Under the pieces are notes generated by a model. It was not told the DNA's origin. It did no database searches and was given only the letters and a program-made list of their open reading frames with translations. A stretch of DNA of 64,000 nt from Lucinisca nassula (taxonomy: Eukaryota; Mollusca; Bivalvia; Lucinida; Lucinidae): assembly GCA_963580285.1 (NCBI GenBank), contig OY757025.1:117493900-117557899 (forward strand). The letters run 5' to 3'. The translations under genes were made by a program, and so were the position numbers. Below are positions 19,754 to 30,892 of this stretch, one piece after another. The number at the start of each line of letters is the position of its first letter. Position 1 is the first letter of the stretch.

Positions 19754-22447
19754 AGCTCACCTGAGCACGAAGTGCTCAAGGTGAGCTATTGTGATCGCCT
19801 TTTGTCCGGCGTCCGTCGTGCGTCGTGCGTCGTGCGTCGTCAACAATTCACTTAAATGACATCTCCTCCTAAACCAGTGAATGGATTTCAAAATACTTTC
19901 ATAGAAATGTTCCTTGGGTGACCCTCTACCAAAATTGCTAAAATGGTTCCGCTCCGCAGAACAAAATGGCCACCAGAGCTAAAAATAGAAAAACCTTTAA
20001 ACGACATCTCCTCCTAGCCCTTTGGCCCGATTTCAAAATAATTTCACAGAAATGTTCCTTGGATGACCCTCTACCAAAATTGCTAAAATGGTTGTGCTCC
20101 GCTGAACAAAATGGCCGCCAGAGCTAAAAATAGAAAAACCTTTAAACGACATCTCCTCCTAGCCCTTTGGCCCGATTTCAAAATAATTTCACAGAAATGT
20201 TCCTTGGATGACCCTCTACCGAAATTGCTAAAATGGTTCCGCTCCGCTGAACAAAATGGCTGCCAGAGCTAAAAATAGAAAAACCTTTAAACGACATCTC
20301 CTCCTAGCCCTTTGGCCCGATTTCAGAATAATTTCACTGAAATGTTTCTTGGATGACCCTCTACCGAAATTGCTAAAATGGTTCCGCTCCGCTGAACAAA
20401 ATGGCCGCAAGAGCTAAAAATAGAAAAACCTTTAAACGACATCTCCTCCTAGCCCTTTGGTCCAATTTAAAAATAATTTCACAGAAATGTTCCTTGGATG
20501 ACCCTCTACTAAAATTGCTAAAATGGTTCTGCTCCGCAGAACAAAATGGCCGCCAGTGCTAAAAATAGAAAAACCTTTAAACGACATCTCCTCCTAGCCC
20601 TTTGGCCCGATTTCAAAATAATTTCACAGAAATGTTCCTTGGATGACCCTCTACCGAAATTGGTAAAATGGTTCCGCTCCGCTGAACAAAATGGCCGCCA
20701 GAGCTAAAAATAGAAAAACCTTTAAACGACATCTCCTCCTAGCCCTTTGGCCCGATTTCAAAATAATTTCACTGAAATGTTTCTTGGATGACCCTCTACC
20801 GAAATTGCTAAAATGGTTCCGCTCCGCTGAACAAAATGGCCGCAAGAGCTAAAAATAGAAAAACCTTTAAACGACATCTCCTCCTAGCCCTTTGGCCCGA
20901 TTTCAAAATAATTTCACAGAAATGTTCCTTGGATGACCCTCTACCGAAATTGGTAAAATGGTTCCGCTCCGCTGAACAAAATGGCCGCCAGAGCTAAAAA
21001 TAGAAAAACCTTTAAACGACATCTCCTCCTAGCCCTTTGGCCCGATTTCAAAATAATTTCACTGAAATGTTTCTTGGATGACCCTCTACCGAAATTGCTA
21101 AAATGGTTCTGCTCCGCTGAACAAAATGGCCGCAAGAGCTAAAAATAGAAAAACCTTTAAACGACATCTCCTCCTAGCCCTTTGGTCCGATTTAAAAATA
21201 ATTTCACAGAAATGTTCATTGGATGACCCTTTACCAAAATTGCTAAAATGGTTCTGCTCCGCAGAACAAAATGGCCGCCAGAGCTAAAAATAGAAAAACC
21301 TTTAAACGACATCTCCTCCTAGCCCTTTGGCCTGATTTCAAAATAATTTCACAGAAATGTTCCTTGGATGACCCTCTACCAAAATTGCTAAAATGGTTCC
21401 GCTCCGCAGAACAAAATGGCCGCCAGAGGTAAAAATAGAAAAACCTTTAAACGACATCTCCTCCTAGCCCTTTGGCCCAATTTCAAAATAATTTCACAGA
21501 AATGTTGCTTGGATGACCCTCTACCAAAATTGCTAAAATGGTTCCGCTCCGCTGAACAAAATGGCCACCAGAGCTAAAAATAGAAAAACCTTTAAACGAC
21601 ATCTCCTCCTAGCCCTTTGGCCCGATTTCAAAATAATTTCACAGAAATGTTCCTTGGATGACCCTCTACCAAAATTGCTAAAATGGTTCCGCTCCGCTGA
21701 ACAAAATGGCCACCAGAGCTAAAAATAGAAAAACCTTAAAACGACATCTCCTCCTAGCCCTTTGGCCCGATTTCAAAATAATTTCACAGAAATGTTCCTT
21801 GGATGACCCTCTACCGAAATTGCTAAAATGGTTCCTCTCTGCTGAACAAAATGGCCGCCAGAGCTAAAAATAGAAAAACCTTTAAACGACATCTCCTCCT
21901 AGCCCTTTGGCCCGATTTCAACATAATTTCACTGAAATGTTTCTTGGATGACCCTCTACCGAAATTGCTAAAATGGTTCTGCTCCGCTGAACAAAATGGC
22001 TGCAAGAGCTAAAAATAGAAAAACCTTTAAACGACATCTCCTCCTAGCCCTTTGGTCTGATTTCAAAATAATTTCACAGAAATGTTCCTTGGATGACCCT
22101 CTACCAAAATTGCTAAAATGGTTCCACTCTGCTGAACAAAATGGCCGCCAGAGCTAAAAATAGAAAAACCTTTAAACGACATCTCCTCCTAGCCCTTTGG
22201 CCCGATTTCAAAATAATTTCACTGAAATGTTCCTTGGATGACCCTTTACAGAAATTGCTAAAATGGTTCTGCTCCGCTGAACAAAATGGCCACCAGAGCT
22301 AAAAATAGAAATACCTTTAAGCAACATCTCCTCCTAGCCCTTTGGCCCGATTTCATATTATAGCCTGGGCCAATAATGGCTCTCCCAGGGGCCCACTTGA
22401 TACCCTATGGATCAGGTGAGCGATCCAGGGCCATCATGGCCCTCTTG
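19754..22447 (+). mobile_element. composite element with 18 tandem 145-bp units
   Basis: The 5' hairpin 19754-19787 has arms AGCTCACC and GGTGAGCT with an inner GAGCAC/GTGCTC pair. A CGTCGTGCGTCG stretch follows, then an array in which CGACATCTCCTCCT recurs at 145-base steps (20292, 20437, 20582 and so on to about 22322, 18 in all). The 3' end is GGGCCATCATGGCCCTCTTG at 22447 in a T-run. Units vary between GCTGAAC and GCAGAAC and between GCCAGAG and GCAAGAG. Short open frames on the minus strand follow the period and are not genes. Confidence 0.88.
20583..21162 (+). repeat. 290-bp dimer duplicated within the 145-bp array
   Basis: The two-unit blocks 20583-20872 and 20873-21162 are identical apart from about one base (GGTTCCGC against GGTTCTGC). 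Other units in the array differ at many sites. This is a local higher-order repeat and points to recent unequal exchange or slippage. Confidence 0.85.
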
Positions 22448-22708
22448 TTTTTAAAAAACTTTCGAGCTATTGTCATCACTCCGGCGTCTGCATTGTCGTT
22501 GTCGTCGTCTGGCGTCGTCGTTCCAAAAAAACTTAACCTTGGCTATAACTTAAAAAGTATTAGACCTAGCCTCATGAAACTTCATACACACACTCATCAT
22601 CACAAGAGCTACATTTTGACCAAGGACCATAACAACATTGTTGATTTTGGCTGAATTATCTCCCCTTTTCCAATTTTTTTCTGAAACACATTTTTTGCTC
22701 TCATTTTT

Positions 22709-25041
22709 AGCTCACCGTCACGTAGTGACGAGGTGAGCTTTTGGGATCACTTTTCGTCCGTCGTCCGTCGTCCGTCCGTCCGTGCGTCCGTGCGTGCGTC
22801 CGTAAACAATTTCTTTAAACGACATCTCCTCCTAAACCACTGATCAGATTTTGACCAAACTTCACAGGAATGATCCTTAGGTGGTCCCCTTTCAAAGTTG
22901 TTCAAATGGTTCCGGTCCGTTGCACATCTAGGTTTTTGGGGCCAAAAATAGATTTTTTTCACCAAAAACTTAAAAAATCTTCTTCTCTGAAACCACAAGG
23001 CCTAGGTCTTTGATATTTGGTCTGAAGCTTCATCTAGTGGACCCCTACCAAGATTGTTCAAATTATAGTGCTGGGGCCAAAAATGCCCCCGCTCCGGGGC
23101 CCTTTGGATTTACATGGGCGTATATAGGGAAAATCTTTAAAAATCTTCTTCTCTGAAACCGTAAGGCCCAGGTCTTTGATATTTGGTATGAAGCTTCATC
23201 TACTGGACCCCTACCAAGATTGTTCAAATTATAGTGCTGGGGCCAAAAATGCCCCCGCCCTGGGGCCCTTTGGTTTTACATGGGCTTATATAGGGAAAAT
23301 CTTTAAAAATCTTCTTCTCTGAAACCGTAAGGCCCAGGTCTTTGATATTTGGTATGAAGCTTCATCTAGTGGACCCCTACCAAGATTGTTCAAATTATAG
23401 TGCTGGGGCCAAAAATGCCCCCGCTCCGGGGCCCTTTGGTTTTACATGGGCTTATATAGGGAAAATCTTTAAAAATCTTCTTCTCTGAAACCGCAAGGCC
23501 CAGGTCTTTGATATTTGGTATGAAGCTTCATCTAGTGGACCCCTACCAAGATTGTTCAAATTATAGTGCTGGGGCCAAAAATTCCCCCCGCCCTGGGGCC
23601 CTTTGGTTTTACATGGGCTTATATAGGGAAAATCTTTAAAAATCTTCTTCTCTGAAACCGTAAGGCCCAGGTCTTTGATATTTGGTCTGAAGCTTCATCT
23701 AGTGGACCCCTACCAAGATTGTTCAAATTATAGTGCTGGGGCCAAAAATGCCCCCGCTCCGGGGCCCTTTGGTTTTACATGGGCTTATATAGGGAAAATC
23801 TTTAAAAATCTTCTTCTCTGAAACCGCAAGGCCCAGGTCTTTGATATTTGGTATGAAGCTTCATCTAGTGGACCCCTACCAAGATTGTTCAAATTATAGT
23901 GCTGGGGCCAAAAATGCCCCCGCTACAGGGCCCTTTGGTTTTACATGGGCTTATATAGTGAAGAGCTTTAAAAATCTTCTTCTCTGAAACCGTAAGGCCC
24001 AGGTCTTTGATATTTGGTATGGAGCTTCATCTAGGGGACCCCTACCAAGATTGTTCAAATTATAGTGCTGGGGTCAAATATGCCCCCGCTCAGGGGCCCT
24101 TTGGTTTTACATGGGCTTATCTAGGGAAAATCTTTAAAAATTTTCTTCTCTGAAACCGTAAGGCCCATGTCTTTGATATTTGGTATGAAGCTTCATCCCA
24201 CAAGGCCATGGTCCTTCTCCCCCCCCCCATCCCCCCCCCCCCCCACACTCCGGGGCCCTTTGGTTTTAAATGGGCTTATATAGGGAAAATCTTTAAAAAT
24301 CTTCTTCTCTGAAACCGCAAGGCCCAGGTCTTTGCTATTTGGTATGAAGCTTCATCTAGTGGACTCCTACCAAGATTGTTCAAATTATAGTGCTTGGGCT
24401 AAAAAATGCCACCGCCCCGGGGCCCTATGGTTTTACATGGGCTTATATGGGGAAAATCTTTAAAAATCTTCTTCTCGGAAACCCCATGGGCCAGGTCTTT
24501 GCTATTTGGTATGAAGCTTCATCTAGTGGACCGCTACCAAGATTGTTCAAATTATAGTGCTAGGGCCAAAACTGCCCCCGACCTGGGGCCCTTTGGTTTT
24601 ACATAGACTTATATAGAGATATTCCTTAAAAATCTTCTTCTGAAACAGCAAGGCCATGGTCTTTGATATTTGGTGTGAAGCTTCCTCTAGTGGACCTCTA
24701 TCAAGATGGTTTAAATTATAGCCCTGAGGCCAAAAACGCCTCCGCCCCAGAGCCATTTGGTATTTCATAGGCTTATGTAGGGAATATCTTTAATAAAAAT
24801 CTTCTTCTCTGAAACCGTTAGGCCCAGGTCTTTGATATTTGGTATATAGCATATCTAGTGGACCTTTGCCAAGATTGTTCAAATTATAGCCTTTGTTGAT
24901 ATTTGGTATGAAGCTTCACCTTTTTAGACGTCTCTGAACATTATGCACATTATAGCCCTGGGGTTAATAATGGCCCTCCCCGGGTCCCACTTGTTACTCT
25001 ATGGATCAGGTGAGCGATCCAGGGCCATCATGGCCCTCTTG
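22709..25041 (+). mobile_element. composite element with tandem 166-bp units
   Basis: The 5' hairpin 22709-22739 has arms AGCTCACCGTCAC and GTGACGAGGTGAGCT. A GTCCGTCGTCCGTC tract and an AACAATTTCTTTAAACGAC leader follow, the leader shared with the 145-bp element. About eleven units carry CTACCAAGATTGTTCAAATT at 166-base steps (23211, 23377, 23543). It ends GGGCCATCATGGCCCTCTTG at 25041. A poly-C run near 24220-24244 interrupts one unit. Confidence 0.87.
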
Positions 25042-26472
25042 TGATTAATATTAGGATCACTTTTTGTCTGTCATCCGTGCGTAAACAATTTCTTCAAACG
25101 ACATCTCCTCCTAAACCACTGATTGGATTTTGACCAAAGTTCACAGGATTGATCCTTAGGTGGTCCCCTTTCAAAGTTGTTCAAATGGTTCCGGTCCATT
25201 GCACATATAGGTCACAGGAACCAAAAATAGATTTTTTCACCGAAAACTTAAAAAATCTTCTTCTCTGAAACCGCAAGGCCCAGGTCTTTGATATTTGGTA
25301 TGAAGCTTCATCTAGTGGACTCCTACCAAGATTGTTCAAATTATAATGCTGGGGCCAAAAATGCCCCCACCCCGGTGCCCTTTGGTTTTACATGGGCTTA
25401 TATAGAAAAATCTTCAAAAATCTTCTTCTCTGAAACCGCAAGACCAAAGTCTTTGATTTTTGGTATGAAGCTTCATCAAGTGGACCCCTACCAAAATTGT
25501 TCAAATTATAGTGCTGGGACCAAAAATGCCCCCGCCTCAGGGCCCTTTGGTTTTACATGGACTTATATAGGGAAAATCTGTAAAAATCTTCTTCTCTGAA
25601 ACCGCAGGGCCCAGGTCTTTTATATTTGAAATGAAGCTTCATCTAGTGGACCCCTACCAAGATTGTTCAAATTATAGTGCTGGGGCCAAAAATGTCCCCG
25701 CCCCGGGGCCCTTTGGTTTTACATGGGCTTATATAGGGAAAATCTTTAAAAATGTTCTTCTCTGAAACCGCAAGGCCCAGGTCTTTGCTATTTGGTATGA
25801 AGCTTCATCTAGTGGACCCCTACCAAGATTGTTCAAATTATAGTACTTTGGCCAAAAATGCCCCCGCCCGGAGCCCTTTGGTTTTACATAGGCACATATA
25901 GAGAAAATCTTGAAAAATCTTCTTCTCTGAAACCACAAGGCCTAGGTCTTTTATGTTTGGTATGAAGCTTGAGCTAGTGGACCTCACCGAGATTGTTCAA
26001 ATTATAGCCCTGAGGCCAAAAATGTCCCCGCCTCGGGGCCCTTTGGTTTTACATAGACTTTTATAGCTAAAATCTTTAAAAATCTTTTTCTGTGAAACCA
26101 CAAGGCCTAGGTCTTTGATATTTGGTGTGAAATTTCATCTAGTGGACCTCTATCAAGATTGTTCAAATTATAGCACTGGGGCAAAAATGCCCCTGCCACA
26201 TGGCCCTTTGGTTTTACATAGACTTATATAGGGAAATCTTAAAAAATCTTCTTCTCTGAAACTGCAAGGCCATGTTTTTTTGATATTTGGTATGGAGCTT
26301 CATCTAGTGGACAGTTGTAGCCTTTGTTGATATTTGGTATGAAGCTTCACCTTTTTAGACCTCCCTCAACATTATACACATTATAACCTTAGGGTCAATA
26401 ATTGCCCTCCCCGGGGCCCACTTGTTACTCTATGGATCAGGTGAGCGATCCAGGGCCATCATGGCCCTCTTG
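25042..26472 (+). mobile_element. second composite unit, 5' hairpin missing
   Basis: It starts abruptly near GGATCACTTTTTGTCTGTC, then the same leader and about six 166-bp-type units, and ends GGGCCATCATGGCCCTCTTG at 26472. It lies head-to-tail with the preceding element, so it is either a 5'-truncated second copy or an internal duplication. Confidence 0.75.
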
Positions 26473-26754
26473 TAATACTATTCACAACAGAGCCTTCAAA
26501 CTTCACATGAATGTTCCTTGGGACAAGACCTTTTCAGTGATACCACACTTTTTGATCTGTGACCTTGACCTTTGAACTTTGACCTATTTTTCGAAAATTT
26601 AACCGAAAACCTTAACCTTGACCATATTTTCAAAAGTATTTGGCCTACCTTCATGAAACTTCATACACATACTCACCATCACAAGAGCCATGAAAAAAGT
26701 GACATGGAAAAACAGACGAGCATGGCGCCGCTTGCGGTGCTCTTGTTACTCAAA

Positions 26755-26850
26755 ACATAGGTTTTGGGTGCTAGTTAGAACCACCTCATTGAAAAAAAAA
26801 AAATGTTTGGAGTTCTCATTACGCTAATACATATTTTGTAGAAAACGGGA
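26755..26850. repeat. MITE-2 fragment
   Basis: ACATAGGTTTTGGGTGCTAG, then TTAGAACCACCTCATTG: one arm of the MITE-2 palindrome followed by an A-run. Confidence 0.5.
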
Positions 26851-26887
26851 CTTGACATCTAATTGTAATTGTCTTGCATGAAATGTT

Positions 26888-27185
26888 AAGCCCCCGCCCA
26901 TAGGGGCTTGAAGAAATATATGGGCTGCATATTGCTTTCACGCAGAGCTGAATCCGGCCAGCACACTAGTACTGGTAAACCGTTTAGAGGATCTAAGCCT
27001 GTCCAGGAACCGCAGTGCGAGGCGGACCGTCCATGCTAATAAACCCTATTGGTTTCATTGGGCGACAGGGCTTGAGATGTCATTTCATCTCAATGTCGGG
27101 TAAAAGTCCCACAAAATTGGAAGCAACGTCTCCAAAATGACCTTTACAGTGTTGATGGGGACGTTAAACCTCAAATACAACAACA
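26888..27185 (+). repeat. SINE-B copy
   Basis: CCCCCGCCCATAGGGGCTTG through GGCGACAGGGCTTGAG, AAAGTCCCACAAAATTGG and GTGTTGATGGGGACGTTAAA. It is close to full length and followed by an F2 fragment to 27290. Confidence 0.82.
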
Positions 27186-27317
27186 ACTTGCATGAAATGT
27201 CAAATCCTGTTTTCTGGGAAAAATAAGGAAAGTATTTCATAATGTCATCAACTGAAAAATTCCCAGCATGCAGAGTGCTTTAAAAGTTTTTGTGAAGTCT
27301 ACAGTACTACTGTTTAA

Positions 27318-27537
27318 CCCATTTTGTACTGGAAACCCCAAAACGGGTAGTTGGCAAACAGTGCAGGCTCAGATCAGACACCGCAAAATGCGGTGTCTGA
27401 TCTGGGCCTTCACTGTTTGCAAAATGTTCACCCAGTTTCCAAATTGTTTTTGAAGAAAACACAACCTGACAACCCAACATTTTGAAATGGACTCCTGCTA
27501 TATATAAGGAGGAAGATTCCATTTGGTACAAAAAGGT
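27318..27537. mobile_element. piggyBac-like MITE ending 10 bases before exon D
   Basis: TTAA lies at 27314-27317 and 27538-27541. Termini are CCCATTTTGTACTGG and CATTTGGTACAAAAAGG. A strong inner hairpin is built on ACACCGCAAAATGCGGTGT and GCAAACAGTG. After the right TTAA only TTGCAG separates it from exon D, so the acceptor's upstream region is transposon-derived. Confidence 0.85.
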
Positions 27538-27547
27538 TTAATTGCAG

Positions 27548-27730
27548 GTTTCATTGCCTGGTGGGTTTGACGATGATGATCAACAAGAGACAGGGTTTTC
27601 ACACCAGCCTGAGACAGAGAGGTCCGGAAGAGGAGGAGGAGGAGGAAGGGGTAGGGCTGGTCCTAGGGGCAGGGGCTTCAGAGGAGGTAGGCCACCCAGG
27701 GGTCGTGGATTTCAAGGCAGAGGAAGGTGA
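27548..27730 (+). CDS. host SR/RGG gene, exon D (terminal coding exon, RGG box)
   Basis: It follows TTTAATTGCAG and stays in phase 0 with exon C. It encodes 60 residues then TGA at 27728-27730. It opens VSLPGGFDDDDQQETGF and ends in an RGG box (RGGGGGRGRAGPRGRG, then GGRPPRGRGFQGRGR), a type of sequence known to bind RNA and to be arginine-methylated. The GGAGGAGGAGGA run makes it slippage-prone. A natural stop after the RGG box, and GRG units matching those in exon A, support joining it to this gene. The acceptor has a poor pyrimidine tract. The alternative start in another frame at 27561 is a shadow. Confidence 0.8.
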   Translation, partial: VSLPGGFDDDDQQETGFSHQPETERSGRGGGGGRGRAGPRGRGFRGGRPPRGRGFQGRGR

Positions 27731-27952
27731 TGTTCAAGGCAGAGGAAGGTGATGTGCTGAACTGGCATTATTTCATCTAATTGAGAGACAAGCTCGTGCT
27801 TGATGGTGATGACAAAGACAAATCGCACATCCATTGATGTGTACAATATTGTGCAAATTGGTTCCATACTTGGTTGCCGTGGCAACCAGGGGCAACCAGT
27901 ACCAAAAGATTGTTACCAGTCTAGCTCCTTCAATTTTGTCTTAAACTTTTAG

Positions 27953-28341
27953 AACCTTGGTCCTGCTGTATAAATTCATTTTGCCTCACCCAACCATTCT
28001 GACTATCAACCAATCAAATAGCTTGATATGATGTACCGTATTTACCGTATGTATTCGGACAGATAGGCCTGAGCAAACAGTGTAGACCCAGATGAGACAC
28101 CACTAAATACAGCGTCTCATCAGGGTCTACACTGTTTGCCACTCCGCCTACTATTCTTAAACACAACATCGAGTAGTAAATTATACTTTTTCAATTTTTG
28201 AGCAAGTATGGTAAGGAGCTGAGGTGTCCTAATTTAGATTAAATACGGTATTTGTTACATTCACCGACTGAATGAAGAACAGTGTAGATCCTAGTCAGCC
28301 TGATATGCATTTTCCCTATTTGTTCAGCAGGACAAGGGTTA
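27953..28341. repeat. degraded TTAA-type MITE with hairpin core
   Basis: The right end CAGCAGGACAAGGGTTAA resembles the ends at 32476 and 42276; the left CTTGGTCCTGCTGTATAAATT is its decayed partner. The inner hairpin at 28075-28140 is GCAAACAGTGTAGACCC and its complement. Confidence 0.6.
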
Positions 28342-28376
28342 AATGACCGATTTAGTTACCAAAAGATAATGAACTG

Positions 28377-28619
28377 GGGCCAGTTGTTCAAAGCATCGTT
28401 AACTTAACAAGCTCGTTAGTGGTCATATTGTTAACTCTTCTAGCAAGTACAATATCGTAAATTTTGGTATTTTTGCTGAAATAATGTGAGCAGCTTTTGC
28501 GTCCGCAAAAGCTGCTCACATTTTTTCAGCAAAAATTTCAGCATATTTGCCATATTAAATGATCAAAGTTTTAACGATACGTTAATTAACGACCTCGTTA
28601 GTTTTGAACAACTGGCCCC
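28377..28619. mobile_element. MITE-1 copy, well preserved
   Basis: From GGGCCAGTTGTTCAAAGC to GTTTTGAACAACTGGCCCC, with a near-perfect inner hairpin (GTGAGCAGCTTTTGCG and CGCAAAAGCTGCTCAC). Confidence 0.87.
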
Positions 28620-28638
28620 TGATAAAGAGATAAGATAA

Positions 28639-28880
28639 ATGAGCCGGCACATAACAAAACCTGCAATAAGACGGTATGACCAGCAGAGACTCCAATCAAC
28701 CTGCACACCCATCCACTATGACAATACCTTTTGCTTATGTCTCTTTGCATAGATATTAGCCTGTAGTAGGTACATGTGATCAGCAAAGACTCTGATCAGA
28801 CTGCACGAATGTGCAGGCTGATCTGAGTCTTTGCTGGTCCCTCAAGACCTCTTGTAGATTTTGTCATACGCTGGCTCAAA
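28639..28880. mobile_element. MITE-3 copy
   Basis: ATGAGCCGGCACATAACAAA at the left and TTGTCATACGCTGGCTCAA at the right, with inner GACTCTGATCAGACTG and CAGGCTGATCTGAGTC. Same layout as 18359-18601. Confidence 0.75.
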
Positions 28881-29312
28881 TGTGATTGTGGCTTCAAAAC
28901 TATTAAAGGTAGAGAAATCCTAGAAAGGATTGTAGCTGATCTAGCAAAGTGATTTGTAGTTTTATGTGATTGTAGTTTTAAAACTACTGAAGATGGAGAA
29001 AATGTAGAGAAGATTGTAACTTATGTTTTAAAATTATTGAAGATGGTGAAATGCTGAACTTTCAAAGAGAAAACATAAATCTGATTGTTTCATAATTAGA
29101 GGAATCTAAGAAGGGATTGTGACAGAACTATCAAAGTCAGATGTGGTTTAATGTCAGATGTGGTTTTAAAACTTTAGAAGTTACAGAGGTCTTAGAAAAG
29201 ACTGTGGCTGACCTTTAACAGATTTAACATAAACGTGGTTTGTTTTAAAACTATTGAAGAGACAGAGTCCTAGAAAGGACTGTGACTGAAACTTCAAACA
29301 TAGAGCACATTA

Positions 29313-29664
29313 CGCAAACGAGCCTATACAATTACATTGCCACTTTTAACGCCGAAAAAATGAAGATTTTAAGATGAAAAATTGTGATATTTTTCTTATT
29401 TCTGCTCAAAATATAGATTGTGGGCACTCGTTAGAACCGCCTCATCGAGGCAGTTCTAACGAGCACCCACAGTCTATATTTTAGAGCAGAAATAAGAAAC
29501 TGCTCAAAATATAGATTGTGGGCACTCATTAGAACCGCCTCATCGAGGCGGTTCTAACGAGTACCCACAATCTATATTTTAGAGCAGAAATTAGAAACCC
29601 CAGTTTTACTATATAAAAGTGGGGTTCAAGGGGGTCAAAATTATATAGACGTGTTTTCGTGATG
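29313..29664. mobile_element. MITE-2 copy with duplicated central palindrome
   Basis: The central palindrome (CGTTAGAACCGCCTCATCGAG and complement) occurs twice in tandem, each flanked by CTGCTCAAAATATAGATTG and AGCAGAAAT. The right end is GACGTGTTTTCGTGATG. Confidence 0.8.
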
Positions 29665-29842
29665 ATAAGTGTGATTATGATTTTAAACTGTTATAGAGGA
29701 CTGTGACTGAACTACCAATGTAAAACATTAATGTGACTGTGGTTTTAAAGCAGTTGAAGACAGAGAAATCCTGGAGAAATTCCACAAACAATTCATTTCG
29801 GAACTAGTAAAGATAGAATATGAACTTGACTGTAATTTTGTT

Positions 29843-30433
29843 AATCCCCCGCTGCGATGCGGGGCTGGGATTATAGGAATGGCCTCCGTCTGTCTGTTGG
29901 TATGTCTGTATGCCCATCCAGCTGCCTGTCTGTGACTCTTTTCCGCTCTGTATCTCTTGAACCCTTTGATAGATTTTCGTTAAACTTGTATTCTTTTCAG
30001 TGAGCTGATGTGCAGAACATGTAAATGAACCATGCTGACTCAAGGTCAAGGTCACAGTTTAAGGTCATGTTTTTGAATCTTTGAATTTTGTGTCCATTCC
30101 ATATCTTCTTTACCTCTGAAAGGATTTTCATTAAACTTTGGTCATATAACCCTCTCAGTGAGCTGATGTGCAGACCCATAACAAAAACCATGCAGACTCA
30201 AGGTCACAGTTGAAGGTCACCAGTTTGAAACTTTGAATTTCGTGTCCATTCATTATCTCCTTAACCCCTGGAAGGATTTTTAATTAACTTTGGTCAAATA
30301 TCCCCCTCAGTGTGCAGAACCCATAAATAAACCATGCCAACTGAAGTTCAAGGTCACAGGTGAAGATCACACCGTTGAGCCTTGTTATTATAGTGCGACG
30401 GGCGATTTGGCTGTCCCTCAGACTGCTTTCTTG
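29843..30433 (+). mobile_element. composite element with three 145-bp-type units
   Basis: The 5' hairpin is AATCCCCCGC with GCGGGGCTGGGATT, then GGCCTCCGTCTGTCTGTTGG. Three diverged units share TTTCGTTAAACTT-type, GTGAGCTGATGTGCAGA and CAAGGTCACAG. The 3' end is ACTGCTTTCTTG at 30433 next to TTTATT. The full set of shared structural marks in a short copy makes it a useful type specimen. Confidence 0.72.
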
Positions 30434-30548
30434 TTTATTTAATTTTATGCCCCACAATCTTGATAATGATTTTGACTAATGCCCCGATTTGCAAGAATTG
30501 GCATACCCAAATTCAAATATGGAAGGGTTACTTTTATAGAAATGCATT

Positions 30549-30874
30549 AGGAAAACACGCCTATACAAATACACTGTAAATTTTACCGCCAAAGAAATGA
30601 AAATTTTAAGATGATAGATGGTGATATTTTTCTTATTTTTGCTCAAAATATATATTGTGGGTACACGATAGAACCGCCTTCAATGAGGCAGTTCTAATGA
30701 GTACCCACAATCTGTATTTTAGAGCAGAACATTGAGGCAGTTCTAACGAGTTCCCACATCCATTTTTTCAGAACAGAAATAATAAGAAAAGGTTTACCCC
30801 CATAAACCCCAGTTTTACTATATAAAAGTGGGGTTCAAGGGGGTCAGAATTATATTGGCATGTTTTCGTGATGA
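30549..30874. mobile_element. MITE-2 copy
   Basis: GGAAAACACGCCTATACAAA at the left and GGCATGTTTTCGTGATG at the right. The central arms are partly duplicated (GAGGCAGTTCTAATGAG, then GAGGCAGTTCTAACGAG). Confidence 0.8.
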
Positions 30875-30892
30875 TTGGGCTTGAACTGCATG

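Larger units (their letters stand above)
19738..26745 (+). mobile_element. outer composite element, split by two inserted relatives
   Basis: Its parts are 19738-19753, 22448-22708 and 26473-26745. Without the inserts, AGCTCG and CGAGCT pair across a T-run and A-run to make a 5' hairpin, followed by a TCGTTGTCGTCGTC stretch and satellite-like sequence with CATGAAACTTCATACACA. The 3' end is GCGGTGCTCTTG at 26745 next to TT. Both inserts sit in T-runs of this element. Confidence 0.6.
17349..27547 (+). other. intron between exons C and D
   Basis: It begins GTAATT and ends TTTAATTGCAG. Its 10.2 kb hold a SINE-A, piggyBac-like MITEs, a pogo-like MITE, MITE-3, two SINE-B copies and nested satellite composite elements covering about 19738-26745. 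In 19261-19737 I see only a perfect palindrome near 19513-19570 (TATAGATTATATAGAAAAAT and its complement). No further coding exon was found. Confidence 0.7.

Noticed and set aside
20228..22005. Repeated open frames of about 60 residues on the minus strand
   Set aside because: They are the same satellite read in one frame, appearing only where units lack a stop. No splice signals or conserved protein logic.
19754..26472. Evenly spaced repeats that could suggest a CRISPR or a structural-protein gene
   Set aside because: Units are 145 or 166 bases with no short repeat and unique spacer pattern, and all open frames follow the period with stops. They are satellite units in mobile elements of a eukaryote.
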